Shown piece by piece: positions 17,493-25,466 of a stretch of DNA of 42,482 bases. The first letter of the stretch is position 1; each line of letters starts with the position of its first letter. The notes beneath the pieces are model-generated. The model had not been told where the DNA came from. It ran no database searches and saw nothing but the letters and a program-made list of their open reading frames with translations. The stretch is taken from contig MKWR01000033.1 of assembly GCA_001899855.1 (NCBI GenBank), positions 1-42,482 of the forward strand, written 5' to 3'. Source of the stretch: Lysobacterales bacterium 63-13 (GTDB taxonomy: Bacteria > Pseudomonadota > Gammaproteobacteria > Xanthomonadales > Rhodanobacteraceae). A program made the position numbers and the translations under genes.

Positions 17493-18513
17493 ACCTCGCC
17501 AAGAAATTTCCTTTTCTGAAGCCTTGCTTGCCCCCGACAGTCTTGATGCGTTTATCGCGTGGCGCGAAGAGATATGGGATTTGCACCCAGTCGTCGTTTG
17601 GGATCGGTCGTTCCTTTTGCCTACGCCGGTGATTACGGAGAGCGGGAAACTCGTGAGCAGCGATGTATACAACAAACGGACGGGTACTGGGTTCGTGAGC
17701 CCACCGCGAATGGGCAAAACCAGCTGCCTCTTGAGCATGGTTGAGAGCATCCGAGAGGCCTTCCCGGCGACTGCCGTCCTGTTCATGGAAGCGTATTTGA
17801 GCAGCAACCCAACCGAGAATGCGTTCTATGCGGATATGTTAAAGGGCGCTAAATTTCCTTTGCGACACGGACGGACGGGTGCGGAACGACGTGAGCAAGC
17901 GAAGGACTTGTACCTCGCGCTCGGGAAGGATGGAGACAACCGTCGAGTAGTTCTCTTCGTCGATGAGGCCCAGAACTGGGGTGAGTGCGAATGGACATGG
18001 CTCAAGGCTGTCCAAACGCATCTGTGGAGAAATGGCATCGCTCTCGTGGTCATTTCATTTGGGCAGCCGCAACTCATCGAACGCCGCAACTCGCTCATCC
18101 AAACGGGCCGTAGAGATTTAACGGATCGATTCCTGCGTCGCCTACGGGCATTTCGCGCCATCCGAACTCTCAGTGACGCCGAAGCGATCTTCAAACTGTT
18201 TGATGAAACGCGCTTCCCGGAATCTACCGGGGTTTCGTACAGCGAGTTCTTTTTCCCTCAGGCGTTTCGCGCAGGGTGGCGGTTCAAACACGAAAGCAAA
18301 CTCGCACTCCAGGCCTTCATCGGTAACGGTCCGAAAGAGAAGATCAATATTGGCATGGAGTGGATGGCGCTCGCGATCAAACATTTCTTAACAGAATTCA
18401 CAGACTGCGACAGCGCCGGCTGGAAAGGAACAGTCGAGCAATGGCAGGAAGCAGTCGCTTCGAGCGACTGGTTTGATAATGACGATATCGACGATGAAAA
18501 AGACCTTCTTTGA
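17485..18513 (+). CDS. TnsC/TniB-type AAA+ transposition regulator
   Basis: A 342-residue AAA+ ATPase that links target selection by TniQ to the transposase and likely forms filaments on DNA. The Walker A loop reads SPPRMGKTS (residues 72-80, with Ser at the usual Gly/Ala position) and Walker B reads VVLFVDEAQNWG with Asp160 and Glu161. The GTG start at 17485 has a near-perfect AGGAGG 8 bases upstream and overlaps the transposase stop by 8 bases. Such a strong site before an overlapping gene suggests that this ATPase is made in excess, as expected for a filament former. The tail is acidic (DNDDIDDEKD). Confidence 0.88.
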   Translation: MFEPRQEISFSEALLAPDSLDAFIAWREEIWDLHPVVVWDRSFLLPTPVITESGKLVSSDVYNKRTGTGFVSPPRMGKTSCLLSMVESIREAFPATAVLFMEAYLSSNPTENAFYADMLKGAKFPLRHGRTGAERREQAKDLYLALGKDGDNRRVVLFVDEAQNWGECEWTWLKAVQTHLWRNGIALVVISFGQPQLIERRNSLIQTGRRDLTDRFLRRLRAFRAIRTLSDAEAIFKLFDETRFPESTGVSYSEFFFPQAFRAGWRFKHESKLALQAFIGNGPKEKINIGMEWMALAIKHFLTEFTDCDSAGWKGTVEQWQEAVASSDWFDNDDIDDEKDLL

Positions 18514-19996
18514 GCGACATGAAACGTGGAATCGCCTCGTAACGGCACGCGGCCACATCGGATGGTCCCGCCACTACGTGAGTCCATTCATGTCCGCGTG
18601 GTGCATTCACCAGCAGTACTGCCATGTTAATCAAGTGAGCGGCGCGGAGCTTCTAGAGCCCTTCGACATGCAGGATGTCTCGTCGCGAATGAAAAATCCT
18701 CGGCTCACGAAAAGTTTCCTCGCAACAGATACTTGGATGCCGCAGATGAGCGCCCTCGGGCAGGCCGAAGGATCGGCATTCGGCGAGTTGTTGAAGGCCA
18801 TTCACGGAGCCTCGTTGAAATGCAGGGTCGGCGCCTGGCTTCGGCAGGTGGCGGACGATAGCCAGATACGGTTGTGCTCTATGTGCCGTGAAAAGGGGTA
18901 TCAGTCGATTTTCGATCAGGTGCTCGGCTTAGATCGTTGTCCAATACATGGGGAACGCTACCTGACAGAATGCTTGCACTGTGGCAGTGCATTGCCATCG
19001 TATAGTTTCGAACGGACGCGCGATGGCCTTGCATGCGGACAGTGCAAAGCGTATCTGATGCCTTTTTCCGACCGTGCTCTTGTGAACATATCGGCTTCTG
19101 ATCGTGCGGATCAGGAAAGAGCATGGGCACCCTTTGCGGCCTGGTGCCGGCGCGTCTCGCAGCTTACCTCTAACTCGAGCATTCCAGGCTTTCCGTATCG
19201 GACGGAAGAAACGGAGTCCGTCCCGCCACCCGTGCGGTTTCTATGGGTGCTGGATGCGATTGAGCCGCTGCCAAAGGAGATTCATAAATGTGTTACACCG
19301 CGAATCACATCATTGCGGCACGTTCGCATTTCAATGCGAGCTCATGGTGCAGAAGACAGCGCTTCCCACCACCTCCCGCTAGATGATGAGGCCGCACGCG
19401 AACGCAGAGCTGTCTTCAAGTCTATCGCTCGCCATCTCCGTCGCCGGTACCTAGTTGGGCACGGCGAATGTTTGCTGCGAATGGAGCGAGACTTTTTTGT
19501 TATGAACTTCGGCGATGGCAAATTCGCGTCAAGACTCGTGGACGGATGTCATGTGGCTCAAGCGTATCTCTACTGGTGCTACTCGCTCTGTCGCAACCAC
19601 GCACCGAGGGGCCACAGGCCAATTCTGGAGATGTTCTTGCCATCGGCGATGGGTAGTGACATTCGAGTGTGGGCTCATCAAATATTGAGCGCATTCTGCG
19701 AACGATTCGCGGCTATGCGCATCGCTTACCGGATGGAGGCTGACGCGAGCAGCAAATGCCTGTTCGCCGGACAGGAGGGTGTGCGGGATGTCATTGAACG
19801 CCTAGAACTTTCTGACGCGCAACTGCGACTAGGCAGCATAGTCATCGAGACTCCTTCGGCAGACGTGGTCGTTGTTGGACGTGGACCACTGCCCGATCTG
19901 ATAGCGCCCAGTTGTTCGACTTGCTGCACACCGAAGGCACTTCGCTCGGCAGTGAGACCTCTATCGCCCCGTACCTCAGTGGACACAGGCTCATGA
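18494..19996 (+). CDS. TniQ/TnsD-family target-selection protein
   Basis: A roughly 500-residue TniQ-family protein, which chooses the insertion site and recruits the TnsC-like ATPase. The N-terminus shows the TniQ-like stretch GWSRHYVSPFMSAWC, and the zinc-finger block lies at about residues 128-184: CSMC, CPIH, CLHC and CGQC, giving eight ligand positions. The size is between minimal TniQ (about 400) and Tn7 TnsD (508), so it could be a TnsD-type protein with a DNA-binding C-terminus recognising a fixed site. The ATG at 18494 overlaps the ATPase gene by 20 bases; an in-frame ATG at 18473 is possible. It is the last gene of the tnsABC-tniQ operon. Confidence 0.85.
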   Translation: MKKTFFERHETWNRLVTARGHIGWSRHYVSPFMSAWCIHQQYCHVNQVSGAELLEPFDMQDVSSRMKNPRLTKSFLATDTWMPQMSALGQAEGSAFGELLKAIHGASLKCRVGAWLRQVADDSQIRLCSMCREKGYQSIFDQVLGLDRCPIHGERYLTECLHCGSALPSYSFERTRDGLACGQCKAYLMPFSDRALVNISASDRADQERAWAPFAAWCRRVSQLTSNSSIPGFPYRTEETESVPPPVRFLWVLDAIEPLPKEIHKCVTPRITSLRHVRISMRAHGAEDSASHHLPLDDEAARERRAVFKSIARHLRRRYLVGHGECLLRMERDFFVMNFGDGKFASRLVDGCHVAQAYLYWCYSLCRNHAPRGHRPILEMFLPSAMGSDIRVWAHQILSAFCERFAAMRIAYRMEADASSKCLFAGQEGVRDVIERLELSDAQLRLGSIVIETPSADVVVVGRGPLPDLIAPSCSTCCTPKALRSAVRPLSPRTSVDTGS

Positions 19997-20100
19997 TGAG
20001 CATCGAGTCCCGACGATTGGCTGAAGCACGACGTAGCCATAGCTTGGGGAAATTCCCGGAATAATCATTTCGACGGCTGGGCCCGATCAACCAGTGAGGA

Positions 20101-20391
20101 CTAGCTGAGTTCCTTTTTACTTCTGGTTTGAGATTTTGGGATGGCCTTCTTGCTGCGCTTGGACAAGTAGGTCCGCATCATGTCCACGGGGTCCGCGCCG
20201 AAGGCGTCGCAGATTTCCACGAACTCGACGACGTCGATTCTGCGCTCACCGCGTTCACATTTTGAAACAAAGGTTTGACTATTGCCCAGCCTGTCACCCA
20301 ATTGCTCCTGAGTGATGCCGGCGCGCAGCCGAGTGCGGCGCAGCAGCGACAATAAGCACTGATAGTTCTCGTTGTGTGTTGAGCTTGCCAT
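20101..20391 (-). CDS. XRE-family helix-turn-helix regulator
   Basis: A 96-residue DNA-binding protein with a Cro/CI-type helix-turn-helix at about residues 14-70 (LRAGITQEQLGDRLGNSQT is the core, with FVSKCERGER following), then a basic tail. The ATG at 20391 is chosen since the domain begins shortly after. It is divergent from the 289-residue gene, and the 88 bases between them contain an inverted repeat likely to be its operator, so it probably represses itself and its neighbour. Such regulators often control excision or transposition in mobile elements. Confidence 0.85.
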   Translation of the reverse strand: MASSTHNENYQCLLSLLRRTRLRAGITQEQLGDRLGNSQTFVSKCERGERRIDVVEFVEICDAFGADPVDMMRTYLSKRSKKAIPKSQTRSKKELS

Positions 20392-20422
20392 CAATCTTGC
20401 CGGTGACCAGCTCACACGCAAA

Positions 20423-20455
20423 AGTCGATTTTCGAATAGTCCAAAATCGACTATT
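20423..20455. promoter_or_regulatory. Inverted-repeat operator between divergent genes
   Basis: A perfect inverted repeat with 10-bp arms, AGTCGATTTT (20423-20432) and AAAATCGACT (20443-20452), has a 10-base spacer. A second overlapping dyad pairs AATAGTC (20435-20441) with GACTATT (20449-20455). It sits midway between the starts at 20391 (minus) and 20480 (plus). This is the geometry of a shared operator for the XRE regulator. Confidence 0.75.
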
Positions 20456-20479
20456 TTTGAAGTCTTGGGCAAGGCCAAT

Positions 20480-21349
20480 ATGGCCGCTTCTGGGCGGCCC
20501 AACTACGAGGTGATTCCCGTGCTCTCCAGCCCGGAAGAATTGGGACTGTTTGGTGCCATGGCCCTTCAGGCCGTCATTCTGGCTGGGTCAGACCCTGGAT
20601 ACCGCTCTCTGCGCACGCATCCAGGATTCGGATCTCGCCTTGCCCCCCATCGTGCACTGCGCCATCGCGTTCTGATGTCGCTCCTCGATGCCGGCGTTCT
20701 GGCCCCGGTTGGCTCGAAAAGACGACTGGATGACGCTCTGAGTGAGGCTTCGTGGGAGGATTCCAGTCTTGAGGACTCGAACTGGACTGTTGTTTGGAAT
20801 GACGTTACACGGGGAAGCCTGGGGGAACGACTGGCGGCCTATTTAGATGCATTCGAGAGTACCCCTGGAACCAGAGCGGTGTTGTTGGATACTTGGCAGG
20901 CTTTAGGAGTAGGAGAGTGCATCTCATTTGGCGAGTACGCGCTCTCTGTGCACAACCTAAATCCCGCACTCGCTCGCACGGCTGCTCCCTCGCTTAGACC
21001 CTTGCTGGGTCAGCATTCAATTGGACAGGGTTGTGCCCTGATGTGGACGGGAGCAAAAAGTGTTGCTTCCTGGTTTCTTCGTAATGGGGGTGGGGCGAGT
21101 GGTTTGGCTGACCGAGAACTCGTCAGGTCGATTCATGGCTACGCTGATCGTGCACGCCAAAACGGCCAATCTGTCACGCAATTCTCCCGTCATTTGGCAG
21201 TTCCGTTTAGCACTCTCGCGGGAAGCTTTCTCTTGGCCAGTCGATTAGGAGAAAGCTATTGGACCACTCCCATTTCAGAGACCGCTCTAGATCGGGCGCG
21301 TCCGGTAGACGTTGCGGGTGACTCGGAACTGACTGAAGCCGGGGCATGA
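20480..21349 (+). CDS. Unknown 289-residue protein within the Tn7-like island
   Basis: I do not recognise this protein. It has 289 residues from the ATG at 20480, no signal peptide, no obvious membrane segment and no nucleotide-binding loop. It begins with NYEVIPVLSSPEELGLFGAM and looks helical throughout. A longer reading starting at 20372 would run through the operator and is rejected. It is divergently paired with the XRE regulator and lies between TniQ and the tyrosine recombinase, so it is probably an element gene under that regulator. It could be an accessory transposition factor or cargo. Base composition is like that of the transposition genes. Confidence 0.65.
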   Translation: MAASGRPNYEVIPVLSSPEELGLFGAMALQAVILAGSDPGYRSLRTHPGFGSRLAPHRALRHRVLMSLLDAGVLAPVGSKRRLDDALSEASWEDSSLEDSNWTVVWNDVTRGSLGERLAAYLDAFESTPGTRAVLLDTWQALGVGECISFGEYALSVHNLNPALARTAAPSLRPLLGQHSIGQGCALMWTGAKSVASWFLRNGGGASGLADRELVRSIHGYADRARQNGQSVTQFSRHLAVPFSTLAGSFLLASRLGESYWTTPISETALDRARPVDVAGDSELTEAGA

Positions 21350-21482
21350 AAGGAAGGTCGCTTGAGGTGACGGAAGCTGACGCTATTAAGCATGAGCGCA
21401 TGTTGCCTTCTCACTGCAACGAAGGCGGACTATAGAAAATGTCTCCAAACCGCATCTTCTGACAGGCATGCACCTGCTCGCA

Positions 21483-22724
21483 TCAACTTTGGCCACTGCC
21501 TGGCTTTGAACCATCAAGCAGAGTCTTGAGCGCCTCAGAACGATTTTTGCCAGAGCGCCTGACCAATACCCTCTCGGCGTAACGGGCCGGCATCCTAGGG
21601 GATTTCCAACGACCTGTTTGCATAATAGTGTGTAATTCCATGTCAACGCGTGTCATGTCCTGTGCACCTCCGACCCTGGCTGAGTGACCAGACAAATGCT
21701 TCGTTGTGCCAGACCGTCTTGCGATTCGCTCGAAAGTTCTCGAAACCTCGCGAATCGATAGGGCTTTCGTCTTGCTTCCCACTTGGCTTGCATGGCGTGG
21801 CAGGGCATGGAATACAAAGGGGTTTCCGGGAACGGCATGCTGCTGCCACGCGCGCAGTCGATTGGCCGTTTCCGGCGTTAGGTAGAGATCAACGCCATCG
21901 CCAGTCACGTCCGATTTGGAGCGTAGCAATTTGACGTTGGCGCCGCCCTCGGCGTCAGCTTCGAATGTGATGGTCTCCCAACGCATCGCGACTAACTCGG
22001 AAGCGCGGGCCATGGCATCGTAGGCCACCGCAGCGAAGGCCAGATCACGCAGAGCCCGGGGATCGTCGTCGGGCGTGGATGCTGCGAGTGCCTCTAAGTC
22101 TTCCACGTTTAGAGGGGGCGCCTGATACTGCGACTTCACGAGCTCTTCGCGGCTCACCCGTTTCCAGTAACTGCGAAATACCAGAGATTCTATGGGGCAG
22201 GGACACCCCCAAACCTCACAGGCGATTTTGAGAGTGAACAACAGGTGCTCCAAGCTGGCGCGTTTATAGCCTGCCGCGATCAGTGCATCGAGAAAATCCT
22301 TTAGATCAGCCAAATTGACCGGCATAACAACCCGGTCCTCTACGATGCAATACGCCAGCCAATGACTCCAATCAGTGCGCATCGATTTGCGGCTGTTGTG
22401 AGCGTAGGCGATGGTGCCGACCTTCCGGACTTCAATTAGATTATTGTTGGCATTTTTGACATGCTCAGCCGTCAGCTCTGTCCGCACGGAGGGCAAGTTG
22501 ATTGGGAAATCAGTCAGATCGAGCGCACCATGAAACTTGTCTGACACGAGAGGCGGAGCGTCGAAAACCATGTGCAGCGGTGAGGTCTCCGGGAGATCCT
22601 TGCGCTGCATTTCAGTAAGCAGAAACGGAGATTGCGCACGCTCGCGGTGCGGCACCTTGGACTTGCGAATCTTCCTTGGCCGGCCGCGGGGCAAAAGGTC
22701 TTCTGGGCGCTTCTTTTTGGTCAT
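21483..22724 (-). CDS. Tyrosine recombinase
   Basis: A 413-residue tyrosine recombinase with a full active-site set by eye: Arg240 (MARASELVAMRW), Lys270 (LLRSKSDV), His347 and Arg350 (GHSARVGG), Trp373 (GRWKS) and nucleophile Tyr382 (ARYAERV). The N-terminal 25 residues are basic and include an AT-hook-like RGRPRK at 13-18, followed by a core-binding domain at about 90-190. It is convergent with the 289-residue gene. The 180 bases upstream hold palindromes, including a candidate core site at 22902-22922. It may be the integrase of a separate element or the resolvase of the Tn7-like element. Confidence 0.9.
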   Translation of the reverse strand: MTKKKRPEDLLPRGRPRKIRKSKVPHRERAQSPFLLTEMQRKDLPETSPLHMVFDAPPLVSDKFHGALDLTDFPINLPSVRTELTAEHVKNANNNLIEVRKVGTIAYAHNSRKSMRTDWSHWLAYCIVEDRVVMPVNLADLKDFLDALIAAGYKRASLEHLLFTLKIACEVWGCPCPIESLVFRSYWKRVSREELVKSQYQAPPLNVEDLEALAASTPDDDPRALRDLAFAAVAYDAMARASELVAMRWETITFEADAEGGANVKLLRSKSDVTGDGVDLYLTPETANRLRAWQQHAVPGNPFVFHALPRHASQVGSKTKALSIREVSRTFERIARRSGTTKHLSGHSARVGGAQDMTRVDMELHTIMQTGRWKSPRMPARYAERVLVRRSGKNRSEALKTLLDGSKPGSGQS

Positions 22725-22901
22725 CGGAAGGATCCCTTCAATACGACCATATGCAAAAGGATGCCATACAAGGCGCTAAGTTTAGCTCTCAATCACACGA
22801 TTTGAAAAGGAAACTATCGCGACGCTCCATCTATCACACGGCGCTTGGTCGCCTCCATCCGCGGATGCGATTGTGTGTGATGTAAGCCGAGTGAATGACA
22901 G

Positions 22902-22922
22902 GGTTTCGAATATATCGAAACC
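22902..22922. repeat. 21-bp palindrome, candidate tyrosine-recombinase core site
   Basis: Arms GGTTTCGA (22902-22909) and TCGAAACC (22915-22922) are perfectly complementary around an ATATA spacer of 5 bases. Two recombinase-binding arms around a short AT-rich crossover region is the general form of tyrosine-recombinase core sites. It lies about 180 bases upstream of the recombinase gene. Use as a recombination or resolution site is inferred; it could also be a regulatory operator. Confidence 0.5.
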
Positions 22923-23828
22923 TCAATGAATCTGTGCCTGAACGCACTGAGATGCGCGCTGGAGTGGGTCTCCTCGCGCCTTCTCTTGGCACGATGACTC
23001 ACGAGGAGGGAATCTGCAGCTATCGATGGTCTGTAGGGCAGATCATGCGTCGCCGCGATGTTTGGCACTTTGATCGTCTTTGAAGTGAGACTGAAAAGAT
23101 GGGCCGATTGAGCCGGACCCGACTTTCGATTAGATAACTTTATCGTGGGTGAATTTTGCCAGCTTGCTGACCAACCATTGCCAGCAGAATTGACCAGGAT
23201 AGGCAACTGACTTGCCCGGCATCGGCAACTGGCATACCAGCTGGGCGACGGTTAATTGTCGTGCCGTTGTTGTTATTGAAAATGCCCGCAATCTGAATGC
23301 GATTCACCGGCGCGTATGAGCAGTCTCGCAACAACCTCGCAGAACCTCCTACAGAGTCACCGGCTGAAGGCTGTGCGTGCTACTTCGAATTTGAGCCAAG
23401 GTGCTTCTGCAGATTCACTTGTCTTGTCGGTTAGCGCCTATGGAATGCCAGCTATGAACGTGGCGCGCGGGAAATGCCTGTCGCTTCGTTCCGCGCGCTA
23501 TACGTGGTTCACGGCATTGAGCCGGTCTGGATGCCGGGTGGCCCTGGCGAGCAGCCGGTGAAAGCGGCTATGCACACCATCTATCTGGTGCTAGCCGATC
23601 GCGTCGGCATTGGGCTCGATACCGACCCAGCCTCAATGGGTAGGACGCTCAGCCAAGCGGAGCGCCTGCGCGTGCTCAAAGCCGCCTTTGCACTGAGTGC
23701 CGAGAGGGGGGGCGGCTGGACATCGTGGGGATAAAGCAATAACTGGAGATCGTGCTGCGACGGTAGCAAGATCCTTGCAGGAATCGGCCGACTAAACCGG
23801 AACGGTAAGGTTCTGATGCGTGTTCTTG

Positions 23829-23845
23829 TACGGCAATATGCCGTA
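23829..23845. promoter_or_regulatory. Palindromic operator of the toxin-antitoxin operon
   Basis: The inverted repeat TACGGCA (23829-23835) and TGCCGTA (23839-23845) with a 3-base ATA spacer lies 24 bases before the antitoxin ATG. DUF1778 antitoxins carry a ribbon-helix-helix domain and repress their own operons through such sites. Confidence 0.75.
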
Positions 23846-23869
23846 TGCTTGCGTCAGGAGGACAAGACC

Positions 23870-24151
23870 ATGCCCACATCCATTTCTACCGCCCGTCTCG
23901 AAGCCCGGATCAGTACCGATCTGCATTCGATGCTCAAACGTGCCGCCGAGCTTCAAGGCCGGACCATGACGGATTTCGTGATCGATGCCGTGCAGGTTGC
24001 TGCGCAACGTGCCATCGAGCGAGCCGAAGTCGTCCGCTTGTCGCTGACTGATCAGCAGTGCTTTGCACAGGCGTTGTTGTCACCACCCCGGCCGTCCCCG
24101 GCTCTGAAACGTGCTTTTGCTCGTCGCAAAAAACTTTTGCGCGTTGAATGA
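23870..24151 (+). CDS. DUF1778 (TacA-like) antitoxin
   Basis: A 93-residue ribbon-helix-helix antitoxin that neutralises the GNAT toxin encoded next and represses the operon. The DNA-binding N-terminus reads ARLEARISTDLHSMLKRAAE, then ELQGRTMTDFVIDAVQ, and the C-terminal toxin-binding part includes LSLTDQQCFAQALL and a basic end. The ATG at 23870 has an AGGAGG 8 bases upstream and a palindromic operator in front. The stop overlaps the toxin start as ATGA. Confidence 0.9.
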   Translation: MPTSISTARLEARISTDLHSMLKRAAELQGRTMTDFVIDAVQVAAQRAIERAEVVRLSLTDQQCFAQALLSPPRPSPALKRAFARRKKLLRVE

Positions 24152-24669
24152 ACGACCCGCCGTTCCTGCTTGTGCCGCTCGATCAAGCGCATGACCGAAC
24201 CCGGTTCAATAGCGGCTCGGAAGCGCTCGATCGCTACTTTCGAGAGCAGGTCACCCAGGATATGCGTCGTCGCGTCGCTGCCTGTTTTGTGGCGCTGGAT
24301 GGAAAGCAGCAGATAGCGGGCTACTACACCTTGGCATCAGCCAGCATTCTGCTGGCCGATCTTCCGGCCAGCAGCGGCAAGAAGCTGCCGCGCTATCCGA
24401 CCGTGCCTGCGGTTCGCATGGGTCGCTTGGCTGTCGATCAGGCATTCAAGGATCGGGGTTTGGGCGGTGCCTTGCTGGCCGATGCGCTCAACCGCGCCAC
24501 CCACTCCGAGATCGCCGCCCACGCCTTGATGGTGTATGCCAAGGACGCTTCAGCAGCTGCCTTCTACGTGCATCACGGTTTCATTGTTCTGCCCAACTCC
24601 CCATTGACACTCTTCATGCCGTTGGCGACGGTGCTCGCGCTTCGGAAAGCCGAAAAAACACCACGATAG
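24148..24669 (+). CDS. GNAT-family toxin (TacT-like tRNA acetyltransferase)
   Basis: A 173-residue GNAT acetyltransferase toxin. Related toxins acetylate the amino acid on charged tRNA and block translation. The acetyl-CoA site reads RLAVDQAFKDRGLGGALLAD (residues 93-112), and the C-terminal AFYVHHGF places Tyr140 at the catalytic position known from TacT. It is translationally coupled to the antitoxin by an ATGA overlap. The pair probably stabilises the surrounding island. Confidence 0.9.
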   Translation: MNDPPFLLVPLDQAHDRTRFNSGSEALDRYFREQVTQDMRRRVAACFVALDGKQQIAGYYTLASASILLADLPASSGKKLPRYPTVPAVRMGRLAVDQAFKDRGLGGALLADALNRATHSEIAAHALMVYAKDASAAAFYVHHGFIVLPNSPLTLFMPLATVLALRKAEKTPR

Positions 24670-25024
24670 GTGCCGACTAGCGAATCTAGCCGGGACCGCT
24701 TGCGATGGTGGTCAGGTTTGATGCCAGGAATGAGCGAGGCATGGGCAACGTGGTCGCCGGCTGTAGTCAGTTCCGCCGGCGAAGATAGTCAGTTGCTGTG
24801 GCGAAGGTGAGCAGGTCGACGGCGTTTTGCAATCACCTTGGCAAGGATGACCAGCGCGGTCTTGGTCGCTTTATTGCGGATGCTTGTGTTGTAGGACCTG
24901 TGTCTGCGAGGCCCTCTTCGTTTGATACACATTGAAGAAATGCGCACTTTCGTGTGCGCATAGGTCCTGTCCGGACGTTGAAACGAAATTTTGTAACACC
25001 GCAAGTCCCCTGTATCGTTACCCG
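24670..25024. promoter_or_regulatory. Upstream region of the czc-type operon with repeats and a dyad
   Basis: Near 24758-24802 two copies of a unit of about 21 bp close to TAGTCAGTTSCnnnGGCGAA follow each other and a third partial copy comes after, a pattern seen at ends of some insertion sequences. Closer to the operon is a perfect dyad, ATGCGCAC (24940-24947) and GTGCGCAT (24954-24961), with a 6-base spacer, followed by the small palindrome GTCCGGAC. The dyad is a candidate operator for the efflux operon starting at 25025. A reverse-strand reading of about 40 residues ending at 24789 looks vaguely like a transposase tail but is too short to call. Confidence 0.45.
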
Positions 25025-25402
25025 ATGCGACTCCGCTCCTCACCCGCCATACTGACAACATTGCGCCAATCCTCGCGATTGCCGGTGCTGCTGTTGCTGG
25101 TGTTTGCGCTGAAGCTGATGGGGTTTGTCGCCTGCACGGCGCATGACATGTTGGATCTTGCCCAAGGCGCTGGAGCGTCCATCGACGGAGTCACTCTTGT
25201 CGCAGAGTCCAGTGAGCCCACAGGTGAGAACCCGTTTGATCTGAACGGTGCCTGCGAGCATTGCGGCTGTCACCAGGCGGCTGCCGTGTTACCCGTGCAA
25301 CCGATCATGCCGTCCATCGTTGCTTGCTCTGGACCGGAACGGGTCACCAGTACGAGCAGCAATATTCCTCTCGCCAGAGAGCTGCGCCCACCGATCGTCT
25401 GA
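25025..25402 (+). CDS. CzcI-like small exported Cys/His protein
   Basis: A 125-residue protein with an N-terminal signal or membrane segment (about residues 18-37) and a Cys cluster GACEHCGCHQAA near residue 80. It is first in the second RND operon, 64 bases before the czcC-type gene. CzcI proteins occupy the same position in other czc operons and modulate their expression; sequence similarity is limited to size, export signal and the Cys/His cluster, so the name is by analogy. The ATG at 25025 is chosen because the signal sequence follows; a longer reading would run back through the promoter dyad. Confidence 0.65.
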   Translation: MRLRSSPAILTTLRQSSRLPVLLLLVFALKLMGFVACTAHDMLDLAQGAGASIDGVTLVAESSEPTGENPFDLNGACEHCGCHQAAAVLPVQPIMPSIVACSGPERVTSTSSNIPLARELRPPIV

Positions 25403-25466
25403 ACAAGTCACTGCTTCCTTTTGGCGGTATTCGCCGAAAGCTGACTTGTATTCAGAGGATTGTTTC

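Larger units (their letters stand above)
14842..22724. mobile_element. Tn7-like transposition module with tyrosine recombinase (boundaries unresolved)
   Basis: The core consists of four plus-strand genes that overlap or nearly abut: a TnsA-like nuclease, a TnsB/TniA-type DDE transposase, a TnsC/TniB-type AAA ATPase and a TniQ-family target protein. The order is that of Tn7 tnsABCD. Downstream are an XRE regulator, an unknown protein and a tyrosine recombinase. Base composition across it is visibly lower in GC than the flanks. The full element probably extends left to about 13.2 kb and right to about 23.2 kb, where related short motifs occur, but I could not prove terminal inverted repeats or a target duplication. 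No Cas genes or CRISPR array are present, so it is not a CRISPR-associated transposon. Confidence 0.7.
22725..23869. other. Gene-poor stretch with palindromes and motif remnants
   Basis: About 1.1 kb with no gene I can support. The part upstream of the recombinase holds ATCACACG twice (22793 and 22833 regions) and its inverse near 22871, a 12-bp palindrome CATCCGCGGATG (22856-22867) and the 21-bp palindrome described separately. Two motifs resemble the left repeat cluster: GAAGTGAGACTG (23082-23093) and GGTGAATTTTGCCAG (23148-23162), both in the same orientation as the left ones. The 23.2-23.8 kb part has an open frame of about 86 codons (23474-23734) with no recognisable protein, possibly decayed. 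Confidence 0.45.

Noticed and set aside
13214-23165. CRISPR-associated transposon
   Set aside because: The TnsABC-TniQ set suggested it, but there is no Cas5/6/7/8, no Cas12k and no repeat-spacer array, and TniQ is the long type with a complete zinc-finger block.
22814-23206. Minus-strand frame of 130 codons in the gene-poor region
   Set aside because: It has no recognisable domain, no ribosome-binding site, and overlaps several palindromes. It is more likely non-coding.
23474-23734. Plus-strand frame of 86 codons before the toxin-antitoxin operon
   Set aside because: I could not recognise any family and it has no convincing start signal. It may be a decayed gene but does not merit a CDS call.
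24789-24912. Transposase C-terminal remnant on the minus strand
   Set aside because: A stretch reading NKATKTALVILAKVIAKRR is vaguely like an IS110-type tail, but is too short and diverged to support a pseudogene call.
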